DNA of 64,000 nt from Fibrobacter sp. GTDB taxonomy: Bacteria; Fibrobacterota; Fibrobacteria; Fibrobacterales; Fibrobacteraceae. The notes under the pieces were generated by a model. The model worked only from the letters and a program-made list of their open reading frames with translations, was not told the origin of the DNA and did not search any database. Within the stretch, counting starts at the first letter, position 1. Every line of letters starts with the position of its first letter. Below, one piece after another: positions 34,847 to 43,005 of this stretch. The DNA is taken from positions 1 to 64,000 of the forward strand of contig JAKSIG010000002.1 of assembly GCA_024398955.1 (NCBI GenBank), written 5' to 3'. Made by a program: the position numbers and the translations under genes.

Positions 34847-37423
34847 CTAGAGAACGGATTCTGGCCAGGGGTGCTTGGGATAACGACCACGAAGTTCCTT
34901 GCGTAACTCGGGATAGGTATTTTTCCAGAATCCCGTAAGGTCCCAGGTTTTTTGCATGCTGCGGAAATTGGGCGCGAGTATGTCGTAACGGACTCGCAGC
35001 TTCTTGTCTGCAATCCAGTGTTCGCCTGTAATTGGCGATGCCTTTCCAGAGGCGCGGTCCACCTGCATAAAGTCCTCGATTCGGGCGGAAACTTCAATGA
35101 GGACGCCTTCGGCGCTCTGGGTAATGAGGTTGCTGCCTGGCGTTCCCGGTTCGGGGACATCAACTTCCTGGTAACTATAGCGGGCTTTCTTTCCGTTAGG
35201 CAGAATGTAATGGTCTGGGAAAGTCTTGTGTAGCCACTGCAACATGGAGCGCCCAAAGTAGTCTTCCAGAATGGCGCGGTAGCGATCTTCGTTCAAGTCG
35301 CGAAGCAGGAAGATGCCGTTGGCGAATTCGTCGAAAATCAACTCCATGTCTTCTTCGTTGAATTCCGGCAGGCCGAACTCGGGATAAAGCCTGGCTGCCA
35401 GACGCATCTTGATGAGAAGCGTCTGCAAATCTTCCGTAAGGTAGCGTCCGGTCCAGTTTTCCTTTTCAAGCTTTTCCTTCCATGCGTCTACGGTCAGTTC
35501 CTTTAGTTGCGAAAGAACTGCGGGAGCGGCTTCTTGCGGGAGAATCTCGCGTTCGGCGGCGCCTCGAATTTCTTTACCGATAAAACGTTCCTGCCCGTTA
35601 CGCCAGATGAGTTCATAATGCGTTTCGACGTTTTCGTTTTCGAGAAGCGACTTGGGGACGGGTACATAAAGATTCAGACGTAACTCGGTTTTTGTTCCTG
35701 CAGCGGCGCCTGAACTGGTGCGGAGCATGGTCATGGCCAGCAATGCAAAGGGGGGGTCGGGCTGCTGCAGGCGAAGTACATTCTGATTGGGGAGCTTGTA
35801 GGATCCTGCGCTAGATGTGGGGGTGGCGAGCCTGTCGGGATAAGCCTGCATCAACATCTGGATGGCATCATTTTCGCTGTCGGCACGGAACTTGTAGTTT
35901 TCTCGCTTGCAGTAGTCCTGCAGCTGACGTAAGGTCTGTACGACCTCTCGCGGAGTTGAACCTCCATGGCCTGCAGAATCGCTTGCTAGCGTTAACAAAT
36001 TGGTAGGCAGCTTGTTCTTCTGCAAAGTCTCTGTGCCGCCGTGGACCCATGCCATTGCAGACAACGTCAAGTCGCTAATGCCTGCGGTTCTTGACTTGAT
36101 AAGAACGTAAGCCAGCTGCACGTCGGAAAGAGGTGATTGTACTGCTTGCAGGCCGAGTTCCGTAATGGCTCCGTCCAGAAACATTCCTAATTCCTGCAGC
36201 AGGTTTATTGCTGTTTCGACGCGCTTTTCGGGAATGGCCGTAGGCAAGATCAAATTGCATTTCTTGCTACAATCTGCATTTGCATTTAGCGAATATTCAA
36301 GAGCCGCCTTTTGCAGTAAAAAATCCGAGGGCTCGATTTGGGTTACTTCGGGAATGATCCCCTGTGGCATTCTGGATTCTGCATCTTCACTCCACAAACG
36401 GATGCAGGCTCCATTTTGCGTACGTCCAGAACGTCCAGAACGCTGGATGGCGTTCTGCATAGAAATTGCCGCCGTGCGCAGTACGTTTACCTTCTGGCTG
36501 TCGTCATATTCCGAGACTCGTTCTACACCGCTGTCTACAACGCCGCTAACGTTAGGAACAGTAATGGAGGTTTCTGCAATGTTGGTGGTAAAGATGACTC
36601 GTGGCCTTTCGGTTTCTTCAAAGATTCGGTCCTGAACTTCGCGTTCCTGGCCTCCGAACAAGTCCAGAAATTCTGCAGCGTTGCCCATGGCTTCTTCGGC
36701 TGCGGTGTGGCATTTGGCAATTTCCGCTTTTCCGGGGAGAAACACTAAGGTCGTTTTCCAGACACCGCTACGGTATAAGGATTTTAGGGCCTTGGTCACT
36801 TCGCCTTCTAGGGATGAACCTGCCAATGGCGATTGGTGCAAGATCTGTACCGGGTACAGGGGGTGGCCCAGTTCTAGACATTTTACGCCAAGGGCGTTTT
36901 CCATTTCGTTGCGGTTCAGCTTTGCCGACATGACTGCCAGTCGAGGGACTTTTCTTGTCGAAGCTGTTGCTGAATTTTCAGAAGCGCTTGCGACTTTCTG
37001 TAGCTTTAGCAAATAGCTGAACAGCAAATCCATGTCCGACTTGCGCTCGTGGTATTCGTCAAAAATAACCCAATCGGCATCAAGTTTCCCGTGGAGTAAT
37101 TCCTGCAAAAAGTTTCCATATGTCTGAAACAGGATTCGTGTTTCTGCTGACTTGCAGGTTTCTTGCCTGAATTGATAGCCTATGGTCTTGCCGCAAGATT
37201 CACCATGCAGTTTTGCTGAGTATTGCGCCAGCGAAAGTGCGGAGATTCGGCGGGGCTGCAGCACCACGACGCGCCCAGTACAGTGCTTCGAGAGAAACCA
37301 CGGAATGTACAGGGATTTACCGGAACCAGTTGGTGCTTCTACCAGCAGATTCTGGGTTTGCCCAATGGCTTCTATCAGCCTGGATTCTTCTTCGGCAATG
37401 GCTAGATCGGTATAGGTGCGCAT
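34847..37423 (-). CDS. hrpB: ATP-dependent helicase HrpB
   Basis: 858 residues, full length for HrpB, a DEAH-like RNA helicase. Motif I is EAPTGSGKS and motif II is DEYH (FDEYHERK). SAKLN (motif III) and RSGRTQNGACIRLW (motif VI region) are present, followed by the helicase-associated and HrpB C-terminal domains to the end (KHPWPE). In E. coli its loss has little effect; elsewhere HrpB has been linked to RNA processing. It is in the opposite orientation to the 33446 gene, with 27 bp between the stops. Confidence 0.9.
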   Translation of the reverse strand: MRTYTDLAIAEEESRLIEAIGQTQNLLVEAPTGSGKSLYIPWFLSKHCTGRVVVLQPRRISALSLAQYSAKLHGESCGKTIGYQFRQETCKSAETRILFQTYGNFLQELLHGKLDADWVIFDEYHERKSDMDLLFSYLLKLQKVASASENSATASTRKVPRLAVMSAKLNRNEMENALGVKCLELGHPLYPVQILHQSPLAGSSLEGEVTKALKSLYRSGVWKTTLVFLPGKAEIAKCHTAAEEAMGNAAEFLDLFGGQEREVQDRIFEETERPRVIFTTNIAETSITVPNVSGVVDSGVERVSEYDDSQKVNVLRTAAISMQNAIQRSGRSGRTQNGACIRLWSEDAESRMPQGIIPEVTQIEPSDFLLQKAALEYSLNANADCSKKCNLILPTAIPEKRVETAINLLQELGMFLDGAITELGLQAVQSPLSDVQLAYVLIKSRTAGISDLTLSAMAWVHGGTETLQKNKLPTNLLTLASDSAGHGGSTPREVVQTLRQLQDYCKRENYKFRADSENDAIQMLMQAYPDRLATPTSSAGSYKLPNQNVLRLQQPDPPFALLAMTMLRTSSGAAAGTKTELRLNLYVPVPKSLLENENVETHYELIWRNGQERFIGKEIRGAAEREILPQEAAPAVLSQLKELTVDAWKEKLEKENWTGRYLTEDLQTLLIKMRLAARLYPEFGLPEFNEEDMELIFDEFANGIFLLRDLNEDRYRAILEDYFGRSMLQWLHKTFPDHYILPNGKKARYSYQEVDVPEPGTPGSNLITQSAEGVLIEVSARIEDFMQVDRASGKASPITGEHWIADKKLRVRYDILAPNFRSMQKTWDLTGFWKNTYPELRKELRGRYPKHPWPESVL

Positions 37424-37431
37424 TGTTCCTC

Positions 37432-37461
37432 AAAATGAAAACCCGCTTCATGGGAAGCGGG
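37432..37461 (-). terminator. Terminator between the 37.5-kb membrane protein gene and hrpB
   Basis: On the minus strand CCCGCTTC, 4-base loop, GAAGCGGG is followed by TTTTCATTTT. It separates two leftward genes and would give hrpB its own promoter. Confidence 0.7.
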
Positions 37462-37494
37462 CCTCAATCAAATGTTAAATCCGCGTGTTCAGGA

Positions 37495-37962
37495 TTAAGC
37501 TCTGGGAAAGCGGAGCTTTTCGCCGGTGGCGAGGTCGTTGTACGGCTTCTTGCCGGCCTGGAACTTCTGGTTAATGACCAGGTTGTCGATGCGGCGGCGG
37601 AGACCCTGTTCTGTCTTGCAGAAGAAGTATGCAACCTTGTTTGTTCCCGGAACCAGGAACATGGCCAGCTTGTACTTCTGCTTGACGGCGTTACGGAACA
37701 GCTTAAGGTCTTCCTTCTTGGGAATGACGTAGGTGGAACCTTCCTTGACTTCGCAGATCATGTCTGCATCGACGAGCAGAGCCTGGGACTTTTGCTTGAG
37801 AGCTGCAAAGTTAGGTTCGGTTGCCTTCTTGATCGTTTCGAGGCTGAATGCGCCACCGCCTTCCTTAAGGGCCTTGCGGACACCGCGGAATGCGAAGAAA
37901 CCAAGAATGATAACAACGGTCAGTAAAATAAAGGGCCAATAATTGGCAAGAAAGTCTAACAT
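37495..37962 (-). CDS. Membrane-anchored protein, function unknown
   Basis: 155 residues. One N-terminal membrane helix (YWPFILLTVVIILGFFAFRG) is followed by a cytoplasmic-type domain rich in Lys. The frame extends to 38001, but the ATG at 37962 has GAGG upstream and puts the helix at the N-terminus. The soluble part (LLVDADMICEVKEGSTYVIPKKEDLKLFRNAVK) is not a family I recognise. Confidence 0.65.
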   Translation of the reverse strand: MLDFLANYWPFILLTVVIILGFFAFRGVRKALKEGGGAFSLETIKKATEPNFAALKQKSQALLVDADMICEVKEGSTYVIPKKEDLKLFRNAVKQKYKLAMFLVPGTNKVAYFFCKTEQGLRRRIDNLVINQKFQAGKKPYNDLATGEKLRFPRA

Positions 37963-38088
37963 AAAAACCTCGGGTTTTCTACGTGATGCTCTATCCTGCA
38001 ATCACGGCCTGCAAAGATAGAAAATTCAGGGAACCTAAAAAATGAGGGGTACGATTTTATATCTTTATGGTGTAAATTCTGAGGTTTT

Positions 38089-39417
38089 GTGAAGTCCTTT
38101 TGCAAATTATTCCATTTTTTGAAAACAACTTTGTTGTTGACAGGCCTAGGTGCGGCAAGCACCTTTGCTGGAGTCTGTTCCGATGGAATGAAAATTTCAA
38201 GAATTGAATTGCAGGGGCTGGAACATACAAAGGATCGTGTGGTTCTTCGAGAACTGCAGAATCATGAGGGAGACTTTTTTTCTGTAGAAAAATTTGAGCA
38301 GGAAAAGCTGAAACTTCAGGACCTGGATTTATTTACCGAAATCGACGCGGACTGCAATGGCGGTGTACTGACATACAGGTTCAAGGAAATCTTCCGCTGG
38401 ATTCCTTCTCCTGCAGGAAAGTCTACCGACCGCGACGGCCTCATGATAGGCCTTGCCCTTGCAAACCTGAATGTTCTTGGCGAAGACATTCGCGCCGAGG
38501 TTCAGTACCGCACTGCAGTAGACCCGATTTTTGAGAGTAACGAGTACGCCTTTTACGCCAGTTCGCCCTATTTGTTCGGCTTGCCCCTGGGGTGGAACTT
38601 CGAGTTTTTGCGAACCGATAGCTGGGATGATATTCGCAGTTTTCAGGATGACAGCTATTTGGCCGACCTAGACGTAGATTATCAGCTTACGAATCATATG
38701 TCGTTGCTGGGATCGGTGGCTTTCCGCTCCTTGAAAAATGCTGCGGAAATTCCTGAGGCGGGTCTTGGCTTTGCCTTTGATTTCCGCGACAGCAGGCTGG
38801 ATAGCCGAAAGGGAGTGTACTTTGAGTATATGCTGACGCACGTTGGCATGGGCGATACGGATGATTCGGATTGCAATGCCGATGTCGTAGAAGAGGCTGG
38901 TGCAACTGCAGGTTGCCGTGGCATGGGTGGCGAAAATTACTGGGAGTTCCTGGCTGACGCACGGGCCTACTTTAGCATATGGCGTTTTGTAACCGGGGCT
39001 ACTGCACTCGCTCGTTTGCGTCCTGGTGATGTCGAACGTTACGATTACTTTTATCATGGAGGCGCCAATACCTTCCGTGGGCACGAGGCCGACAGCAATA
39101 GTGTCGGCGTTCATGAAGTCCTGCTGACTTTAGAAGAACGTTTTGTGCTGCGAGAACGAAAGGCCGCCTCTTTGTGGGGAATTAATTTCTTCTATGGCTT
39201 GCAACTGGTGGCGGGTCTAGATGGAAGCCTTCTCTGGGATAAGGGAAATCCTGGCTGGAACAATTATGAGGGGGCCGTTTATGGCGGGCTCCATTTGGTG
39301 ATTCCTGCTCTAGACCGCGTTCGATTTGAAGTGGGGTATAGCCCAGACCGTAATGAGCCTAAATTCTACTTCGGCCTCTTCGACAAGACAACTTCCGCCC
39401 GCTGGCGTAGCCGGTAG
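38089..39417 (+). CDS. Omp85-superfamily outer membrane protein (BamA/TamA-like)
   Basis: 442 residues. A signal peptide (about 1-27) is followed by one POTRA domain (RIELQGLEHTKDRVVLRELQNHEGDFFS, about 35-105). A C-terminal barrel follows, with RFEVGYSPDRNEPKFYFGLF in its last strands. The single POTRA makes it shorter than BamA (five POTRA) or TamA (three). It may insert or export a specific substrate. The start is GTG at 38089, after GAGG by 4 bases. The last residues (TTSARWRSR) extend past the usual terminal aromatic. Confidence 0.75.
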   Translation: MKSFCKLFHFLKTTLLLTGLGAASTFAGVCSDGMKISRIELQGLEHTKDRVVLRELQNHEGDFFSVEKFEQEKLKLQDLDLFTEIDADCNGGVLTYRFKEIFRWIPSPAGKSTDRDGLMIGLALANLNVLGEDIRAEVQYRTAVDPIFESNEYAFYASSPYLFGLPLGWNFEFLRTDSWDDIRSFQDDSYLADLDVDYQLTNHMSLLGSVAFRSLKNAAEIPEAGLGFAFDFRDSRLDSRKGVYFEYMLTHVGMGDTDDSDCNADVVEEAGATAGCRGMGGENYWEFLADARAYFSIWRFVTGATALARLRPGDVERYDYFYHGGANTFRGHEADSNSVGVHEVLLTLEERFVLRERKAASLWGINFFYGLQLVAGLDGSLLWDKGNPGWNNYEGAVYGGLHLVIPALDRVRFEVGYSPDRNEPKFYFGLFDKTTSARWRSR

Positions 39418-39580
39418 GAGTGAGGGTGGATGGTTGATGATTTGGGGGACTTATCTTTAGTTCCCTTCTTATCGAACTTCTTTTACTACTTGACTTTTTA
39501 TAAATAATTGCTAACTTTTAGTTACATATTTTGAAAAACAAAAAATGGTTAAAGTCCGTGGTGGACTTTGTGGAGTATAA

Positions 39581-40171
39581 ATGGCTATTAATTATCTGGA
39601 TTTGCCCATTGGCAAGAAATATCCTTTTGAAGTGGATTGCGTTGTCGAAATTGGTAAGGACACCAATTTGAAGTATGAATACGATGAACGCCTCCACGTG
39701 TTTCGTCTGGACCGTTGCCTTTTGAGTTCCATGAGCTATCCTTGTACTTATGGTTTTATTCCTAGCACCAAGGCTGATGATGGCGATGCTCTGGATATGC
39801 TGATTTACAGCCCGGCATCTATGATGACAGGCTCTGTTTGCAGCTGCCGCGTTGTTGGCGCTCTAGACATGACCGATGGCGGCAAGAAGGACTACAAGGT
39901 TCTTGGCGTGCCTGTTTTTAACCCGCGTCCTATTCACGACATTAAGGATGTGGATCAGATGTTCCTCCGCATTACCAAGAATTTCTTTCAGAACTACAAG
40001 GAACTGGAAGGCAAGGACGTTCAGATTGGTGAATGGAAGGATGCCGCCTTTGCTCGCGAAAAGGTGATTGCAGCGCATCGCGCTTATTTCCAGAACCAGG
40101 TGCAGATTCCGGAAACCTGCTACCAGGAACCTGAAGCCGATACCAATCTCCCTCCTGAAGAGTTGATCTAA
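39581..40171 (+). CDS. ppa: Inorganic pyrophosphatase, family I
   Basis: 196 residues. It hydrolyses pyrophosphate to phosphate and drives biosynthesis. YEYDERL, YPCTYGFIPST, the metal site DGDALD (Asp67, Asp69, Asp72) and DIKDVDQMF are as in soluble family I enzymes. The fourth position of the usual D-G-D-P-x-D motif is Ala here instead of Pro. GTGGAG lies a few bases before the start. A strong hairpin terminator follows. Confidence 0.88.
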   Translation: MAINYLDLPIGKKYPFEVDCVVEIGKDTNLKYEYDERLHVFRLDRCLLSSMSYPCTYGFIPSTKADDGDALDMLIYSPASMMTGSVCSCRVVGALDMTDGGKKDYKVLGVPVFNPRPIHDIKDVDQMFLRITKNFFQNYKELEGKDVQIGEWKDAAFAREKVIAAHRAYFQNQVQIPETCYQEPEADTNLPPEELI

Positions 40172-40185
40172 GTCGGATGTACCAG

Positions 40186-40232
40186 AAAAGCGGTGGGTAT
40201 GCCCCGAAAAGGCAGAACCCACCGCTTTTTTT
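40186..40232. terminator. Bidirectional terminator after ppa
   Basis: AAAAGCGGTGGGT and ACCCACCGCTTTT form a 13-bp stem around an 18-base loop. The A-run and T-run allow it to serve both ppa and the convergent radical SAM gene. Confidence 0.85.
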
Positions 40233-40252
40233 ATGGATACCGAAAAATGCCT

Positions 40253-41188
40253 TTAGAAGATTCGGACCTTCACGGGTAACTTTGCGGTAATTTTTTCTGC
40301 CACAGCCTGCAGAAATTCCTTAGGTAGAGGCAGAACGTCGGGAAGTGTAGTCTGTCGAATTACGGTGTACAGTTGCACTTCTACAAAGTTCTTGGGGTTT
40401 GCTCCGTATACAAGTTCCAGATTCTTGATGTACTGCTCGATTTCAATGTCGGTAGGCTGGTCGCCCTGTAAACTGCATAACATAGTTTGTATGCAAATAG
40501 GGTAGCGCTTGATAACCTTTTGAAGATTGTCAAGAATGGTGCTGAACTTGACTGCAGAACGATTCATGCGCTTGTACCATTCTTCAGTGCCGGCATCTAG
40601 CTTGGCCCAGATTTCACCATCGCTTTCTAGCAGGTACTGCAGGGCTTCTTCGACCTTTTCGTTACCGAGACGGCTTGCGTTTGTAATTAGGCGAAGCTTG
40701 AAATTGCGGAGCCCTGCAACAACGGAACCGGCGTCTGCGTCAGAACTGTTGGCCGCATTTTCGTATTCCGTCTGTATCTTTCGCATACGCCTGCAGATTT
40801 CGGGGAATTCCTTGACGATAGTAGATTCTCCATCGCCAGAAAGGCAAAGGTCCTTCAATACTTTTTTGTCTTCGGGAACATGACCGAAAAATTCGCACTT
40901 GTTAAATTCGCCGGATTCGTAGAAAGCTAAAAACTGGCGCAGTTCTCGTTCTACACCGTCAATGTCGATAGGTACCGACGGATGACCTTCCTGAGGTCCG
41001 CTCTGGCAATAGGCGCAGGCAAAGGAACACTTGTGATCTGGATTCAGGTTGACTCCAACGGACAAGCCCCCGGCACGTCTGCTAATGACAGGGTATACCC
41101 AGGTGTTGTCTTTCCACATGCGGGAGTGATCGCTCCATGCGGCGATTAAGGCTTTTTTTTGCTCAAGATTATTTTCTTGTTCGGTCAT
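40253..41188 (-). CDS. Radical SAM protein, function unknown
   Basis: 311 residues. The iron-sulfur motif is CSFACAYC (Cys54, Cys58, Cys61), within GVNLNPDHKCSFACAYCQSGPQEG. LSGDGESTIVKEFPEI is typical of radical SAM barrels. The nearest type I recall is the COG0731-like group of Fe-S oxidoreductases. The substrate is not known. It converges on ppa. Confidence 0.75.
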   Translation of the reverse strand: MTEQENNLEQKKALIAAWSDHSRMWKDNTWVYPVISRRAGGLSVGVNLNPDHKCSFACAYCQSGPQEGHPSVPIDIDGVERELRQFLAFYESGEFNKCEFFGHVPEDKKVLKDLCLSGDGESTIVKEFPEICRRMRKIQTEYENAANSSDADAGSVVAGLRNFKLRLITNASRLGNEKVEEALQYLLESDGEIWAKLDAGTEEWYKRMNRSAVKFSTILDNLQKVIKRYPICIQTMLCSLQGDQPTDIEIEQYIKNLELVYGANPKNFVEVQLYTVIRQTTLPDVLPLPKEFLQAVAEKITAKLPVKVRIF

Positions 41189-41322
41189 GGTTCAAATATA
41201 GTTTTCGCTATAAGGATGCGGCAGATTTTTATAGGTCAAGAATAACGAAAGTGAAGTCTTTTAGGGTGATTAGAGGCGAATCCTATAACCAGCTATATAA
41301 AACCTTTTGCTAGATTTAGACT

Positions 41323-42507
41323 ATGCGTATTGGAAACTTTTTTAAGGGCTTTGTGACCTTGCTTGCAATGTGCTCCCTTGCCTTTGCAGATGGAGTTACG
41401 CCTGCTGCACTTTCGGCTAATGGGGCTTTAGTGCGAGATCGTCAGCTAACTGAAATTTCACAGATTTTGCGTGGCGGTCGCGGGGGCTACATAGACTTTG
41501 GTTTTTATTATTTGCCTTCTCCGGAACAGACTCCGTTGTTAAGCGAATATGGCGAGCATGAAGGTTTTGCCTTTAGGCATCATCTTGCGGGCTTTGGTAC
41601 CGGTGAAATGGCTCCCGGAAAGCATCTCGGTTTCCTGCTGTGGTTTGACCGTTCCGGTTGGGACGGGGAAGATTTTTTCTTTTTCCCGCAATACAATGAT
41701 TTTTCGTTGCTCCGCTCCACTACAACCTGGGGCCTGAACTATACCGATGTCCGTAAAAACATGACAATCGCAGCTGGTATGCAGCATACCAATGCAGAGC
41801 ATGTCGGCAACATCTATGTTGATGAAAATGATTCTCTGGCCTACAGCTGGGCGTACCTGCGCTGGGGGCATATTAGTGCCCGCGGTAGCTTCTATAGAAC
41901 CGAATGGCGTAATGCGCATGTGTCTCTAGATTTGGAGAGCCGCTCCATTTATGGCGGCAAGTCCTCGGGCCCTTTGACCTATTTGCCCAACATTGACGTC
42001 GGCTTTTATAACGGTCACAAGAGTGATTCTATTCGCGTTACCTGGGAACAGAATCTTTATGAACAGCGCCTGTATGGCAAGGTCGCCTTTGATTTTCCTG
42101 ATGGGGAATTCCATTCGGCATCCTTGGCTTATTACCCCGATGCTAGCCGGATGATTGGCTTTGAGGCATCCTGCCTGCGTCGTAGAGTTCGCGGTGGATC
42201 CGAGGATCTGCTGTGGGGTGGTGCCATTGATCTTCTTTTTGTTCGTCTGGCCTATAATTCCGCCTACGATTACGACAACTTCTTTGGCGCGAAGGGAACT
42301 TTTATTGCCGAATTAAAGTTTAGCCTGGCCGCTCTTGATGGCTTCCTGTTTGGCCGCGGCGCTGCAAAGACCGCACCTCTCGAAACAGAAATCCTAAAGG
42401 AAAAGAACAAGCAACCTTCTAGTCTCGATGGTACAATGTCCCCGAATCCAAACGGCGCAAAGTCTATAGAGGCTACTGGCATCCGTTTTGAAAAGGGAGG
42501 TAAGTAA
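41323..42507 (+). CDS. Outer membrane beta-barrel-like protein, function unknown
   Basis: 394 residues. A signal peptide ends at AFAD (about 23). The body consists of alternating strands and aromatic turns, such as GGYIDFGFYYL, WGLNYTDVRKNMTIAAGMQH, YEQRLYGKVAFDF and SLAYYPDASRMIGFEASCLR. This looks like a barrel, followed by a charged tail (about 350-394). The next gene, a lipoprotein, overlaps its stop by one base, so the two are probably a functional pair at the outer membrane. Confidence 0.65.
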   Translation: MRIGNFFKGFVTLLAMCSLAFADGVTPAALSANGALVRDRQLTEISQILRGGRGGYIDFGFYYLPSPEQTPLLSEYGEHEGFAFRHHLAGFGTGEMAPGKHLGFLLWFDRSGWDGEDFFFFPQYNDFSLLRSTTTWGLNYTDVRKNMTIAAGMQHTNAEHVGNIYVDENDSLAYSWAYLRWGHISARGSFYRTEWRNAHVSLDLESRSIYGGKSSGPLTYLPNIDVGFYNGHKSDSIRVTWEQNLYEQRLYGKVAFDFPDGEFHSASLAYYPDASRMIGFEASCLRRRVRGGSEDLLWGGAIDLLFVRLAYNSAYDYDNFFGAKGTFIAELKFSLAALDGFLFGRGAAKTAPLETEILKEKNKQPSSLDGTMSPNPNGAKSIEATGIRFEKGGK

Positions 42508-42923
42508 TGTTGTTACAGATAAACTCTCGTTTTCGTCGCCTGTCTGTAAAGACTGCGAAAATTATGGCATTTCTTATTTTGCCGTTAATGTTGTCGGGCT
42601 GTCTGTCCCACTGGTTCCTTGAATCTTCGAGTCGCCTTCAGGTGGAAAATGCCACGGAGGAATTCTCCATTGTAGGAATCGATGTTCTTGGAAACGACGG
42701 CTCTGTAAGACACTGGATTAAGGAAACCGTTCTTCCTGGGGAGCGCAGTCGTGTAGAGGAACAGGATCTTGTGGGCGACTTTACTTTGCGTGTAAAGTAC
42801 ACCAGGTCGAAGGATGGTTCCGGCAAGATCCTTAAGGACGATCAGCCTTTTGAACTTGAAGGCGGAAGCCTGTATATGACGGTAACTAGCGAAGATGATT
42901 CGCTAGTCTACAAGTTCAAGTAG
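42507..42923 (+). CDS. Small lipoprotein paired with the barrel protein
   Basis: 138 residues. The lipobox is LMLSGC (Cys32) after a positively charged start. The rest is a compact, beta-rich domain (LQVENATEEFSIVGIDVLG, TLRVKYTRSKDGSGK). It starts one base inside the previous stop and so is translated with it. Nothing in the sequence points to a known family. Confidence 0.65.
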   Translation: MLLQINSRFRRLSVKTAKIMAFLILPLMLSGCLSHWFLESSSRLQVENATEEFSIVGIDVLGNDGSVRHWIKETVLPGERSRVEEQDLVGDFTLRVKYTRSKDGSGKILKDDQPFELEGGSLYMTVTSEDDSLVYKFK

Positions 42924-42948
42924 TTTTTACTGCAAAAGCTTGCATTTG

Positions 42949-42985
42949 AACGTTTCGTAACAGCCCGTTGCGAAACGTTTTTTTT
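42949..42985 (+). terminator. Terminator before smc
   Basis: AACGTTTCG and CGAAACGTT form a perfect 9-bp stem around a 13-base loop, then TTTTTT. It separates the lipoprotein gene from smc. Confidence 0.8.
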
Positions 42986-43005
42986 GCTTTTTCTAAATTT
43001 AAATC

